Shown here piece by piece: positions 1 through 7,202 of a DNA stretch of 16,531 bases; position 1 is the stretch's first letter, and each line of letters opens with the position of its first letter. The stretch lies in assembly GCA_037440885.1 (NCBI GenBank), contig JBBITI010000058.1, forward strand, positions 1 through 16,531. Reading direction: 5' to 3'. Origin of the DNA: JBBITI01 sp037440885 (GTDB lineage: Bacteria > Chloroflexota > Dehalococcoidia > Dehalococcoidales > UBA2162). The notes under the pieces were generated by a model that was not told the DNA's origin, ran no database searches, and worked only from the letters and a program-made list of their open reading frames with translations. Made by a program: the position numbers and the translations under genes.

Positions 1-831
1 AAAGAGTGTTCGGAAATAAAGCCGATGATTTATGGGGTAACGAAGGATAATGTCGACGATTTAATCGCCCTGGTTAAAACGAATGGTTATGTTGTTGGTG
101 TAAAGGCTTCAAATCTCGACGAAGCCGCCGAACTTACAACCAAACTCACTGGGGCCGGCATTAACGATATTCTCATAGACTCAGGTGCCCGCACCTTGAG
201 AAAAGCTTTCGAAGACCAGGTGGTAATACGCAATCTGGCTATAGTTAAGAAGTTTAGACCACTGGGTTTTCCAACTATCACTTTTCCTGCAGAGATGACG
301 GACGACCCTTTGAAAGAAGCTATCATTGCATCGATATTTATCGCCAAGTATGCCGGGATAATTGTGTTGTCCGACTTACAGGGCGAAACATTATTCCCGC
401 TGACCGTTGAACGGCTGAATTTATTTACAGACCCACAGCGGCCGTTAGCAACTAGCCCGGGTATATATGAGATCGGTAAACCTAACCGAAATTCGCCCGT
501 GCTAATCACGAGCAATTTTTCCTTAACATATTATATTGTTTCAGGGGAAATTGAAAACAGCAAAATTAGCAGTTGGCTTATTGTTATGGATACCGAAGGA
601 TTGTCTGTTATGACAGCCTGGGCTGCAGGCAAATTTGTTGCCGATGTAATCGCTCCTTTCGTGAAAAAATGTGGGATAACCGAGAAAGTAGACCACCGGA
701 AGTTAATCATTCCTGGTTATGCTACAGTTGAAGCCGGAGCGCTTGAGGATGAACTACAGGGCTGGCAAATTTTAGTTGGTCCCAGAGACGGTACCAATAT
801 TCCTGCTTATCTAAAAAAATGGAAACCATAG
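1..831 (+). CDS. acsC: Acetyl-CoA decarbonylase/synthase gamma subunit (corrinoid iron-sulfur protein large subunit), 5'-truncated by window edge
   Basis: This is the C-terminal part of the corrinoid iron-sulfur protein large subunit. With its small partner (AcsD) that protein carries a methyl group on cobalt from methyl-tetrahydrofolate to acetyl-CoA synthase in the cytoplasm. The frame is open from base 1, so the ATG at 25 is internal and the true start lies upstream. About 276 residues are visible of a family length near 440-450. The missing part should include the N-terminal four-cysteine [4Fe-4S] domain. Family-typical segments seen are NFSLTYYIVSGEI, the DTEGLSVMTAWAAGKF stretch, HRKLIIPGY, and LVGPRDGTNIPAYLKKW at the C-terminus; these belong to the TIM-barrel and C-terminal cobamide-binding region. 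The gene ends 10 bases before acsE, so the two are almost certainly co-transcribed. The family call is firm from recalled motif similarity. The archaeal name for this family is CdhE. Confidence 0.93.
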   Translation, partial: KECSEIKPMIYGVTKDNVDDLIALVKTNGYVVGVKASNLDEAAELTTKLTGAGINDILIDSGARTLRKAFEDQVVIRNLAIVKKFRPLGFPTITFPAEMTDDPLKEAIIASIFIAKYAGIIVLSDLQGETLFPLTVERLNLFTDPQRPLATSPGIYEIGKPNRNSPVLITSNFSLTYYIVSGEIENSKISSWLIVMDTEGLSVMTAWAAGKFVADVIAPFVKKCGITEKVDHRKLIIPGYATVEAGALEDELQGWQILVGPRDGTNIPAYLKKWKP

Positions 832-841
832 GGGAGGTTAT

Positions 842-1720
842 ATGATCCTGATCGGTGAGAATATAAATATTATGTCCCGTACCATTGGTCCGGCAATACG
901 TGAAAGAAATGCTAAACCGATCCAGGACTTGGCTGTTGCTGAAGCGAGCGCCGGCGTACATTACCTGGATTTGAACATCGGCCCTGCGCGCAAAGCGGGG
1001 GACGAAATGATGGCCTGGGTAGTAAGCACAGTACAATCGGTCTGTGATAAACCACTTTCACTTGACACAACAAACCCAATCGCATTGGAGGCAGGATTGA
1101 AGGTTGCGAAAGGTAACGCTTTAATAAATTCGGTCTCACTTCAACCGAATCGTCTTGAAACAGGCCTTCCCCTGGTCCAGAAATATAATGCCGATATGAT
1201 TGGCTTACTCTGGGGTGTTGAAGGTATGCCGCGTGACGCCAATGAACGGTGTGCTATTGCAGTTGACCTTGTTTACAAAGCAAATGAGAGTGGTATTCCC
1301 AACGAAAGAATCTGGATAGATCCGATAGCGAGTCCGGTTAGTGTCGAAATAAACCAGGTTAAAGCCTGTGTCGAGTTTATGTCAATGCTTAGCGAAATTT
1401 GTCCCGGATGTAAGAGTACTGTTGGCCTTTCGAATATTTCTAACGGAACACCGGATAAATTACGCCCCATTCTTAACCAGACCTATTTAATAATGCTTAT
1501 GCGGTTTGGGCTTTACTCGGCTATAGTGGACGCTTTTGACCAGGAATTGGCAGCGATCGCCAGTGGACGGAGACCGGACATTGTAGAACTTGTCTATCGT
1601 GTAATGGATCATGAAGATGTTAGTCTGGAAAGCCTGACACAAAAGCAAAGAGAATTTGTGAAGACAGCCAAAGTCCTTGTCGGAGATACACTATATTCAC
1701 ACTCATGGTTGGAGGTGTGA
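842..1720 (+). CDS. acsE: Methyltetrahydrofolate:corrinoid/iron-sulfur protein methyltransferase
   Basis: AcsE moves the methyl group of 5-methyltetrahydrofolate to the cob(I)amide of the corrinoid iron-sulfur protein, the last step of the methyl branch of the Wood-Ljungdahl pathway. The 292-residue product is a single pterin-binding TIM barrel. The four residues known to bind folate in the Moorella enzyme (Asp75, Asn96, Asp160, Asn199) line up with D75 (SLDTTN), N96 (ALINS), D160 (RIWIDP) and N198 (VGLSN). The start is set by a strong GGGGAGG about 5 bases upstream of the ATG at 842. The protein is about 30 residues longer than Moorella AcsE. The extra residues lie near the C-terminus, roughly 240-277, and are rich in charged residues. 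It sits directly behind acsC, whose product is its methyl acceptor. Confidence 0.95.
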   Translation: MILIGENINIMSRTIGPAIRERNAKPIQDLAVAEASAGVHYLDLNIGPARKAGDEMMAWVVSTVQSVCDKPLSLDTTNPIALEAGLKVAKGNALINSVSLQPNRLETGLPLVQKYNADMIGLLWGVEGMPRDANERCAIAVDLVYKANESGIPNERIWIDPIASPVSVEINQVKACVEFMSMLSEICPGCKSTVGLSNISNGTPDKLRPILNQTYLIMLMRFGLYSAIVDAFDQELAAIASGRRPDIVELVYRVMDHEDVSLESLTQKQREFVKTAKVLVGDTLYSHSWLEV

Positions 1721-1761
1721 GATAATCGCATCAGGCAATCGTGCTGGAGATGGAGGTTGAA

Positions 1762-2412
1762 ATGAAAACTAATGTTACAAGCCAGCATGAAAAGAAAGGT
1801 TATGACCTGGCATACGAATTGTCTTATCAAATTGCTTGCCAGGAGTTTCGTTCTACACCGGATATTTTAATGTTATGTCGGAAAACAGGGGCAGATTGGG
1901 AGTCACAAGGAGAGGGAAAAGTAATCAGTCTGCGTTTTGTGGGCGAGCAATATTCGGTTAGCTGGCCTGAAGTTGAAATTACTGCTTCTAAAAAAAAGTC
2001 ACCCGTCCCCATACGTGAGAAACTCCTGATTCTTCATTACCTTAATACATCAAAAGGAACCCCGGTTTCCGGTCGCGCAATCACGTTTCGAGAACTTCCT
2101 GCCGGACAGGTGTACTTTCCGACTTATATAAAACGCGCTGTAAATCCGTTTGTCGAAGCTTTTACTGCTGATCCTGACAGGTTACTGCAAGTGGCCACCA
2201 AGCTCGGGGGGCATGAGGGAGTTGTTGGAGATGTTTCTGCTGTCATCGAAGCCTTCCCCAGAGTGAGTCTAACCTACGTACTCTGGAAAGGGGATAGCGA
2301 ATTATCCACAGAAGGAAACATACTGTATGACGCCAATATTACCGATTATCTACCGATTGAAGACATCACGATACTTACAGAAAGTATCACCTGGAGGATG
2401 GTGAGACTATAG
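1762..2412 (+). CDS. DUF3786 domain protein of unknown function
   Basis: This is a 216-residue soluble protein that I recognise as DUF3786, a family with no proven function. Typical segments are GRAITFRELPAGQVYF, the LGG turn (here TKLGGHEG), FPRVSLTYVLWKGDSELS and a late ILYDANITDYLPIED stretch. No signal peptide, membrane helix or cysteine cluster is visible. Some family members have an added iron-sulfur domain; this one does not. A GTG at 1741 is in frame, but the ATG at 1762 is preferred because a GGAGG lies 5 bases before it, inside the would-be 5' extension. It sits between acsE and the acetyl-CoA synthetase fusion, with 41- and 22-base gaps, so it is probably in the same operon. A role in corrinoid protein or acetyl-CoA synthase maintenance is only an inference from that position. 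Confidence 0.8.
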   Translation: MKTNVTSQHEKKGYDLAYELSYQIACQEFRSTPDILMLCRKTGADWESQGEGKVISLRFVGEQYSVSWPEVEITASKKKSPVPIREKLLILHYLNTSKGTPVSGRAITFRELPAGQVYFPTYIKRAVNPFVEAFTADPDRLLQVATKLGGHEGVVGDVSAVIEAFPRVSLTYVLWKGDSELSTEGNILYDANITDYLPIEDITILTESITWRMVRL

Positions 2413-2434
2413 TTTGGAGTGGGGGGGCTTTCGA

Positions 2435-5092
2435 ATGGGACTGGATAGTTTTTTTAATCCTGCTAGCGTAGCGTTGATCGGTGCGACTGACAGAGAAGGT
2501 GCTGCGGGGGCTGAGGTTCTCGAAAACCTCCTGAAAGACCGTCGTCGCCAAATATACCCGATCAACCCGCATAGGAAGAAAGTGTTCGATCTTGACTGCT
2601 ACAGCAGTGTACTGGATCTACCCCAAATCCCCGAATTGGCAATTATAGTGACGCCATCCGAGACAGTCCCGGATATATTTAAAGAATGTGGAAAAGCCGG
2701 AATAAAGGCTGCGATTATTATATCGACTGGATTTAAGGAAAAAGGTCGTTCGGGACATCGCTTGGAATCCAGAGTGGCAAGAACTCTAACCAAGTACGGT
2801 ATCAGAGTCATCGGTCCTAATTGTATGGGTGTAATCCGCCCGAGTACCGGATTAAACACTACATTCTTCATGGGTATGCCTAAACCGGGAAATGTTGCTT
2901 TCCTTTCTCAAAGTGGAGCTCTCGGCGCGGGGATCCTGGATTGGTCTATTCGGAAAAATATTGGTTTTAGTGCTTTTATCTCATTAGGCTCAATGGTGGA
3001 TGTGGATTTCGGGGACTTGGTAGATTACTTTGGCGAAGACCCCGCAACTCGCAGCATTATTATTTATCCCGAATCAATACGTAATGTTAAGAAGTTTATC
3101 AGTGCGGTTCGGGGATTTGCCCGAACAAAACCGGTACTCGTGCTAAAGCCTGGTCGGTACACCGAAACAGCCCGTGCGCTGTTATCACATACTGGATCAA
3201 TGGTGGGTGAAGATATGCACTACGACGCAATTTTTCGTCGTGCCGGTGCCGTTCGGGTCGAAGAACTAAGAGACCTTTTCAACTGTACCACTTTCTTAAA
3301 TGGTAACATTCCACCCTTAGGACCGAATTTGGCTATTATCACTAATGGTGGCGGACCAGCCGTTTTAGCTATCGATTATCTGATACAACGCGGTGGTAAA
3401 CTGGCAAAACTTTCGAAAGAAACGATACGCAATCTTGACAAAGTTCTCCTGCCTAACTGGAGTAAAGCAAACCCTCTCGATCTAAGGGAAGATGCTTCGG
3501 CACGACATTATCTTGAGGCAATAAGAACCGTTTCTACCTGTCCGGATGTTAACGGTATTATTGCTATCTACACGCCACAAGGAAGGGCGCCTGTAGAAGT
3601 CGCACGAACGATAATTAAAGAACACTTATCCTGCCGCAAACCATTGCTAGCGGTATGGATTGGTGGAAATGAGATAGCTGAAGCACGCCAATTATTTTAC
3701 GACAATAATGTCGCAACTTTCGAATTTCCTGAAGAAGCGATTAAGACTTACATGTATATGTACGAGTATGCGCGAAACCTGCAAATGTTATACGAAACAC
3801 CGGGGAAGAGTGGAGTAGAGGGTGCCGCGCAACAACACCTTAAGACGGTCATAAAAAGAACGATTCGGAATGGTATCACATTACTTAGTGCTGAAAATGT
3901 TGACAGGTTCTTAAGCACATACGGGATCGATGCGGTAAAACCACTGGCCGTAAAAGACATTCGTGATGTCGAAGTGGGGGCTGAACGGACAGGTTTTCCA
4001 CTCGTTATGAAAGTAAACTCACCTGATATCAGTCACAAGTCGGAAGTTGGCGGAGTTATCACAAATATCAAATCAAAAGCCGAAGCCGTCTTAGCCTATC
4101 AGAAGATTATGGATAATGTCGAGAACCAGAGAAAGAATGCGAAAATTTTGGGTGTGAATCTTTTCCAATATATTGAAGCGAATGGCCCAGAGTTACTCGT
4201 TGGCTCGAAGAAGGACATTAACTGCGGCCCCGTTGTTGCTTTTGGTTTAGGCGGCCGTAGCGCAGAATATTTTAACGATATCGCAGTCGGATTACCACCC
4301 TTAAATCAGGCATTGGCAAGACGGATTATTGAACAAACCGGAATATACGAAGTATTACTTAAAGAATTGCGAACAGATGCAGAAGCAAATCTGAAGAGCC
4401 TGGATGATGTTCTCGTGAAAGTATCCGAAATGGTAGCAGACTTCCCGGAAATAAGTGAATTAGATTTGAATCCGGTAATACTAAAAAACAATCGAGCTAT
4501 TGTACTCGATGCGAGGATTGTAGTGGACATGACCTGTAACCGAGACAATGACTACAATCATCTCGTAATCACTCCTTATCCGAACCAATATATCCGACCA
4601 TGGTGGTGCAAGGATGGCCGACAGGTATTACTGCGTCCGGTAAGGCCGGAAGATGAAAACATGGAAAGAGATGCATATGAGCGCCTTTCGGAAGAATCAA
4701 AGCGGTTAAGATATTTCTCACCTTTCGGAAAGGCTACACACGAGATGTTAACGCGCTTCTGCAATATAGACTATGATAGGGAGATGGTAATCATTGCCGA
4801 AAACAACGAAAACGATACGAAGCGTAGCGTAGGCAATGCCTGGTTGATGGTACAAGCAGATGGGCGTAATGCAGAATTTTCAGTCTTGGTGGCGGAGGAC
4901 TTTCGGGGTGTAGGACTGGGACTAAAATTCGTAGATATGTTGATAGGTATTAGCCGGGATAAGGGATTGGAAATGATTTATGGGCTTGTATTAAAAGATA
5001 ATTTTCGTATGATAAGCCTTGCCAAGCGGTTAGGATTTGAAGTACATAACTACGATAGTGACCAATTGAAGCTAGTTCTAGAATTACAGTAG
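2435..5092 (+). CDS. ADP-forming acetate-CoA ligase (alpha+beta) fused to a GNAT acetyltransferase (Pat/Acd-like)
   Basis: The product has 885 residues and four parts. They are a CoA-binding Rossmann domain (about 1-130, starting LDSFFNPASVALIGA), succinyl-CoA-ligase-like domains (about 145-450), an ATP-grasp domain (about 475-700) and a C-terminal GNAT domain (about 725-885) with the acetyl-CoA loop RGVGLG at 824-829. Two residues needed for phosphoryl relay in ADP-forming synthetases appear present: H252 in SHTGS and H534 in ISHKSEVGGV. It could therefore make acetate and ATP from acetyl-CoA, ADP and phosphate. The same fusion layout is found in Pat protein acetyltransferases, which acetylate and silence AMP-forming acetyl-CoA synthetase, so a regulatory role is the main alternative. 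A TTG at 2414 gives 7 more residues; the ATG at 2435 matches the family N-terminus better, and a run of G residues lies just upstream. It is the last gene of the acs group. Confidence 0.88.
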   Translation: MGLDSFFNPASVALIGATDREGAAGAEVLENLLKDRRRQIYPINPHRKKVFDLDCYSSVLDLPQIPELAIIVTPSETVPDIFKECGKAGIKAAIIISTGFKEKGRSGHRLESRVARTLTKYGIRVIGPNCMGVIRPSTGLNTTFFMGMPKPGNVAFLSQSGALGAGILDWSIRKNIGFSAFISLGSMVDVDFGDLVDYFGEDPATRSIIIYPESIRNVKKFISAVRGFARTKPVLVLKPGRYTETARALLSHTGSMVGEDMHYDAIFRRAGAVRVEELRDLFNCTTFLNGNIPPLGPNLAIITNGGGPAVLAIDYLIQRGGKLAKLSKETIRNLDKVLLPNWSKANPLDLREDASARHYLEAIRTVSTCPDVNGIIAIYTPQGRAPVEVARTIIKEHLSCRKPLLAVWIGGNEIAEARQLFYDNNVATFEFPEEAIKTYMYMYEYARNLQMLYETPGKSGVEGAAQQHLKTVIKRTIRNGITLLSAENVDRFLSTYGIDAVKPLAVKDIRDVEVGAERTGFPLVMKVNSPDISHKSEVGGVITNIKSKAEAVLAYQKIMDNVENQRKNAKILGVNLFQYIEANGPELLVGSKKDINCGPVVAFGLGGRSAEYFNDIAVGLPPLNQALARRIIEQTGIYEVLLKELRTDAEANLKSLDDVLVKVSEMVADFPEISELDLNPVILKNNRAIVLDARIVVDMTCNRDNDYNHLVITPYPNQYIRPWWCKDGRQVLLRPVRPEDENMERDAYERLSEESKRLRYFSPFGKATHEMLTRFCNIDYDREMVIIAENNENDTKRSVGNAWLMVQADGRNAEFSVLVAEDFRGVGLGLKFVDMLIGISRDKGLEMIYGLVLKDNFRMISLAKRLGFEVHNYDSDQLKLVLELQ

Positions 5093-5135
5093 GTAAGTTT
5101 CTCTAAAACCAAGGGCAATAGCCTTAATAGTTAAA

Positions 5136-5216
5136 TTGGCACAAAATGACACCTAGTTGGAGGTTGACGGGCATACTGAATTAATAAAAATATAACAAAT
5201 ATGTCATTTTAGCCAA
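5136..5216. promoter_or_regulatory. Inverted repeat in the spacer before the hydrogenase/Hdr operon (candidate operator)
   Basis: The left arm ttggcacaaaatgaca (5136-5151) and the reverse complement of 5202-5216, ttggctaaaatgaca, agree except for the c(a/t)-a step, which looks like one substitution or indel. The innermost nine bases, aaaatgaca and tgtcatttt, are perfect. The arms are 50 bases apart and flank a TTGACG at 5164-5169, which could be a -35 element. The best -10-like box, TATAAC at 5191, is 21 bases away, too far for a standard sigma-70 promoter. The site may bind a dimeric regulator or be the footprint of a small mobile element. No T-tract follows, so a terminator is unlikely. Confidence 0.4.
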
Positions 5217-5311
5217 AAATATATACAAAATAAAATACAATACGAGAATAACTGTATTGATAGTTGAAACCCTGCAGTTGTTTAGAAAACTCATAATATT
5301 GAAGCATCAAC

Positions 5312-5824
5312 TTGTGGAATAACTCAACGAATTCGACTAAAACAATTTGCAAGACTATAATCGTGGGTCTTGGCAATCCGATCCGAAAGGATGACGGAGT
5401 CGGGTGCCTTGTCGCTACAGCTTTAAAACAAAGATTAGCAGGATTACACGTAGACGTGACTGAAGCAAGCGTTGCGGGTTTAGGTCTCTTGGACCTGATA
5501 ACCGGTTATGACAAAGCAATAATCATCGACGCTATTCAGTTCGAAAATGGGATACCTGGTGAGGTCCACCGCTTTGAAGCCAAAGCTTTACCCCTAACCA
5601 GGCATTCTGGTACACCCCATGATATCAATCTGGCTGAAGCCGTTGAAATTGGCAGGAAATTGGGTATTCTCCTTCCAAAGCGAATCGTTATCTATGCTAT
5701 TGAGGCAAAGGACGTGACCAGTTTTAGCGAGGAGTGCACTCCTGAGGTGCGAAAGGCAGCCGCTGTTTGTATTAAGATGATTATTCAAGAACTGAAACAA
5801 ATTCAGAGTAACTTGACAGAATAG
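5312..5824 (+). CDS. NiFe-hydrogenase maturation protease (HyaD/HycI, peptidase M52 family)
   Basis: This endopeptidase removes the C-terminal tail of a [NiFe] hydrogenase large subunit after nickel has been inserted. The 170-residue product has the family opening VGLGNPIRKDDGVG (18-31). The three nickel-sensing acids of E. coli HybD (Glu16, Asp62, His93) fit D27, D73 (IIDAIQF) and H103 (GTPHD) with nearly the same spacing; Asp in place of Glu is common in the family. The only standard start before the motif is a TTG at 5312, without a convincing ribosome site; an in-frame stop at 5300 prevents extension. The true start is therefore uncertain, and a leaderless or non-canonical start is possible. 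It is the first gene of the hydrogenase operon, 48 bases before the HdrA half, and its likely substrate is the large subunit encoded at 13770. Confidence 0.88.
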   Translation: MWNNSTNSTKTICKTIIVGLGNPIRKDDGVGCLVATALKQRLAGLHVDVTEASVAGLGLLDLITGYDKAIIIDAIQFENGIPGEVHRFEAKALPLTRHSGTPHDINLAEAVEIGRKLGILLPKRIVIYAIEAKDVTSFSEECTPEVRKAAAVCIKMIIQELKQIQSNLTE

Positions 5825-5872
5825 ATTTTTTCAATAATATAACATGACAAGAGTTCATTTGAAGGGGGCTTA

Positions 5873-6742
5873 ATGGAAAATAGAAAGATAGGTGTGTATG
5901 TGTGCGATTGCGGATCGAACATCGGAGGAATAGTAGATGTCCCAAAGGTAGTAGAGTTTGCGAAAGGCGTTTCTTCAGTCACCGTAGCCCGCGAATACAA
6001 ATTTATGTGCTCCAGCCCGGGGCAGGAACTGATCGAACAAGATATCAAAGAGCTAGGCTTAAACCGTGTAGTTGTAGCTTCTTGTTCCCCACAAATGCAT
6101 GAACCCACATTCCGCCGTGCTGTCCAGAAAGCCGGACTAAATCCTTATCTATTTGAGATGGCGAATATCCGTGAGCACGCTTCATGGGTCACAGATAGAC
6201 CGGAAGACGCAACCGAAAAAGCGAAAGCGATTGTCAGTGCTGCGGTAAGAAGGGTATATTACCAGGAGCCGCTAGCAACCAGGGAAGTCCCCGTAAATCC
6301 GGACACACTCATCGTTGGTGGCGGTGTTGCCGGCATTCAAGCTGCGTTGGAAATTGCTGACTCCGGTAATAAGGTTTATATGGTTGAAAAAGAGCCGAGT
6401 ATCGGCGGGCATATGATTCAACTTGATAAAACATTCCCCACACTCGATTGTTCCGCATGTATCCTTACTCCAAAGATGACGCAGGTTGGTTCTCACCCCA
6501 ATATTCGACTGATAACGTTCGCTGAAGTCATCAATGTTTCGGGGTATATCGGCAACTTTACAGTGAAAATAAAGAAGAAGAAAAGATATGTCGATGTTGA
6601 CAAATGTAACGGGTGCGGAAACTGCTGGAACATTTGTCCCGCATTGATTACCCCCAAAGAGAGGATCATCAAAAAGGGAGATAAAGTGATAAAGGTGGTC
6701 CGCAGTTCGAACCGGGTAGAGGAGAGTAAAGATGTCAGCTGA
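5873..6742 (+). CDS. hdrA (N-terminal half): HdrA-like protein, N-terminal half (split heterodisulfide reductase subunit A)
   Basis: HdrA is the FAD-bearing, electron-bifurcating subunit of heterodisulfide reductase; full-length forms are about 650 residues or more. This product has 289. The N-terminal iron-sulfur domain has CDCGSNIGG (C11, C13), YKFMCSSPG (C46) and VASCSPQMHE (C71). The start of the FAD fold follows with VGGGVAGIQAA (148-158), VEKEPSIGGHM and FPTLDCSACILTPKM. The first cluster of the inserted ferredoxin domain is C245/C248/C251/C255. The protein then ends with a short lysine-rich tail. Everything that normally follows (second inserted cluster, rest of the FAD fold, C-terminal ferredoxin) is encoded in the gene at 9138. 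The stop is not an obvious sequencing error, because the next gene has its own GGAG site and an ATG overlapping this 3' end by 11 bases. GAAGGGGG precedes the ATG at 5873. Confidence 0.92.
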   Translation: MENRKIGVYVCDCGSNIGGIVDVPKVVEFAKGVSSVTVAREYKFMCSSPGQELIEQDIKELGLNRVVVASCSPQMHEPTFRRAVQKAGLNPYLFEMANIREHASWVTDRPEDATEKAKAIVSAAVRRVYYQEPLATREVPVNPDTLIVGGGVAGIQAALEIADSGNKVYMVEKEPSIGGHMIQLDKTFPTLDCSACILTPKMTQVGSHPNIRLITFAEVINVSGYIGNFTVKIKKKKRYVDVDKCNGCGNCWNICPALITPKERIIKKGDKVIKVVRSSNRVEESKDVS

Positions 6743-7190
6743 TACCGGTAAAATCACGAATATTCTTACTAAATATGACGGCGAGAACAGCCTATTGATA
6801 CAAGCACTCCTGGAAATTCAACGAGAATTCAACTGGATACCTGATAAATCCATCAGCATTATTGCAGAAAAGCTTCGTGTACCTAAGAGCCGGATATACC
6901 GGGTGGCCAGTTATTATAAAGCAATGAGCCTAAAACCGCGGGGAAAGCATATTATCAGAGTATGTCTGGGTACTGCCTGCCATGTGCGTGAAGGCAGCAG
7001 AATAATGGACCGGGTAGAAGAAGTCCTTGGAGTATCCGAAAGCGGAACAACCCCTGATATGAATTTTACCCTGGAACGGGTTAACTGCCTTGGTTGTTGT
7101 GCACTGGGGCCAGTTATGGTAATCGATGGCGAGTATTTCGGCAAAATGGAAGTAGGTAGAGTTTCAGAACTGGTTGAAAAATACAAATAA
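6732..7190 (+). CDS. NuoE-like thioredoxin-fold [2Fe-2S] subunit
   Basis: This 152-residue protein is a relative of complex I subunit NuoE, HoxE and HndA. It holds one [2Fe-2S] cluster in a thioredoxin-like fold and normally partners the FMN/NADH subunit. A helical N-terminal region (about 15-65; LLIQALLEIQREFNWIP and SRIYRVASYY are typical) leads to four cluster ligands C78-x4-C83 (VCLGTACHV) and C119-x3-C123 (NCLGCCALGPVM). It overlaps the HdrA N-terminal half by 11 bases, and the NuoF-like gene starts 12 bases downstream, so translation of the three is probably linked. Length and cysteine spacing are normal for the family. In this setting it should be part of the diaphorase module that exchanges electrons with NAD(H). 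Confidence 0.94.
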   Translation: MSADTGKITNILTKYDGENSLLIQALLEIQREFNWIPDKSISIIAEKLRVPKSRIYRVASYYKAMSLKPRGKHIIRVCLGTACHVREGSRIMDRVEEVLGVSESGTTPDMNFTLERVNCLGCCALGPVMVIDGEYFGKMEVGRVSELVEKYK

Positions 7191-7202
7191 TGAGAGAAAA
7201 AG

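Noticed and set aside
5111..5125. AAGG/CCTT hairpin after the acetyl-CoA ligase gene as a terminator
   Set aside because: The stem is only four pairs with a 7-base loop and no T-tract follows.
6700..6745. Frameshift breaking a single full-length HdrA
   Set aside because: The missing HdrA half is not directly downstream in another frame. It is 2.4 kb away behind two intact genes, so a simple frameshift cannot explain the split.
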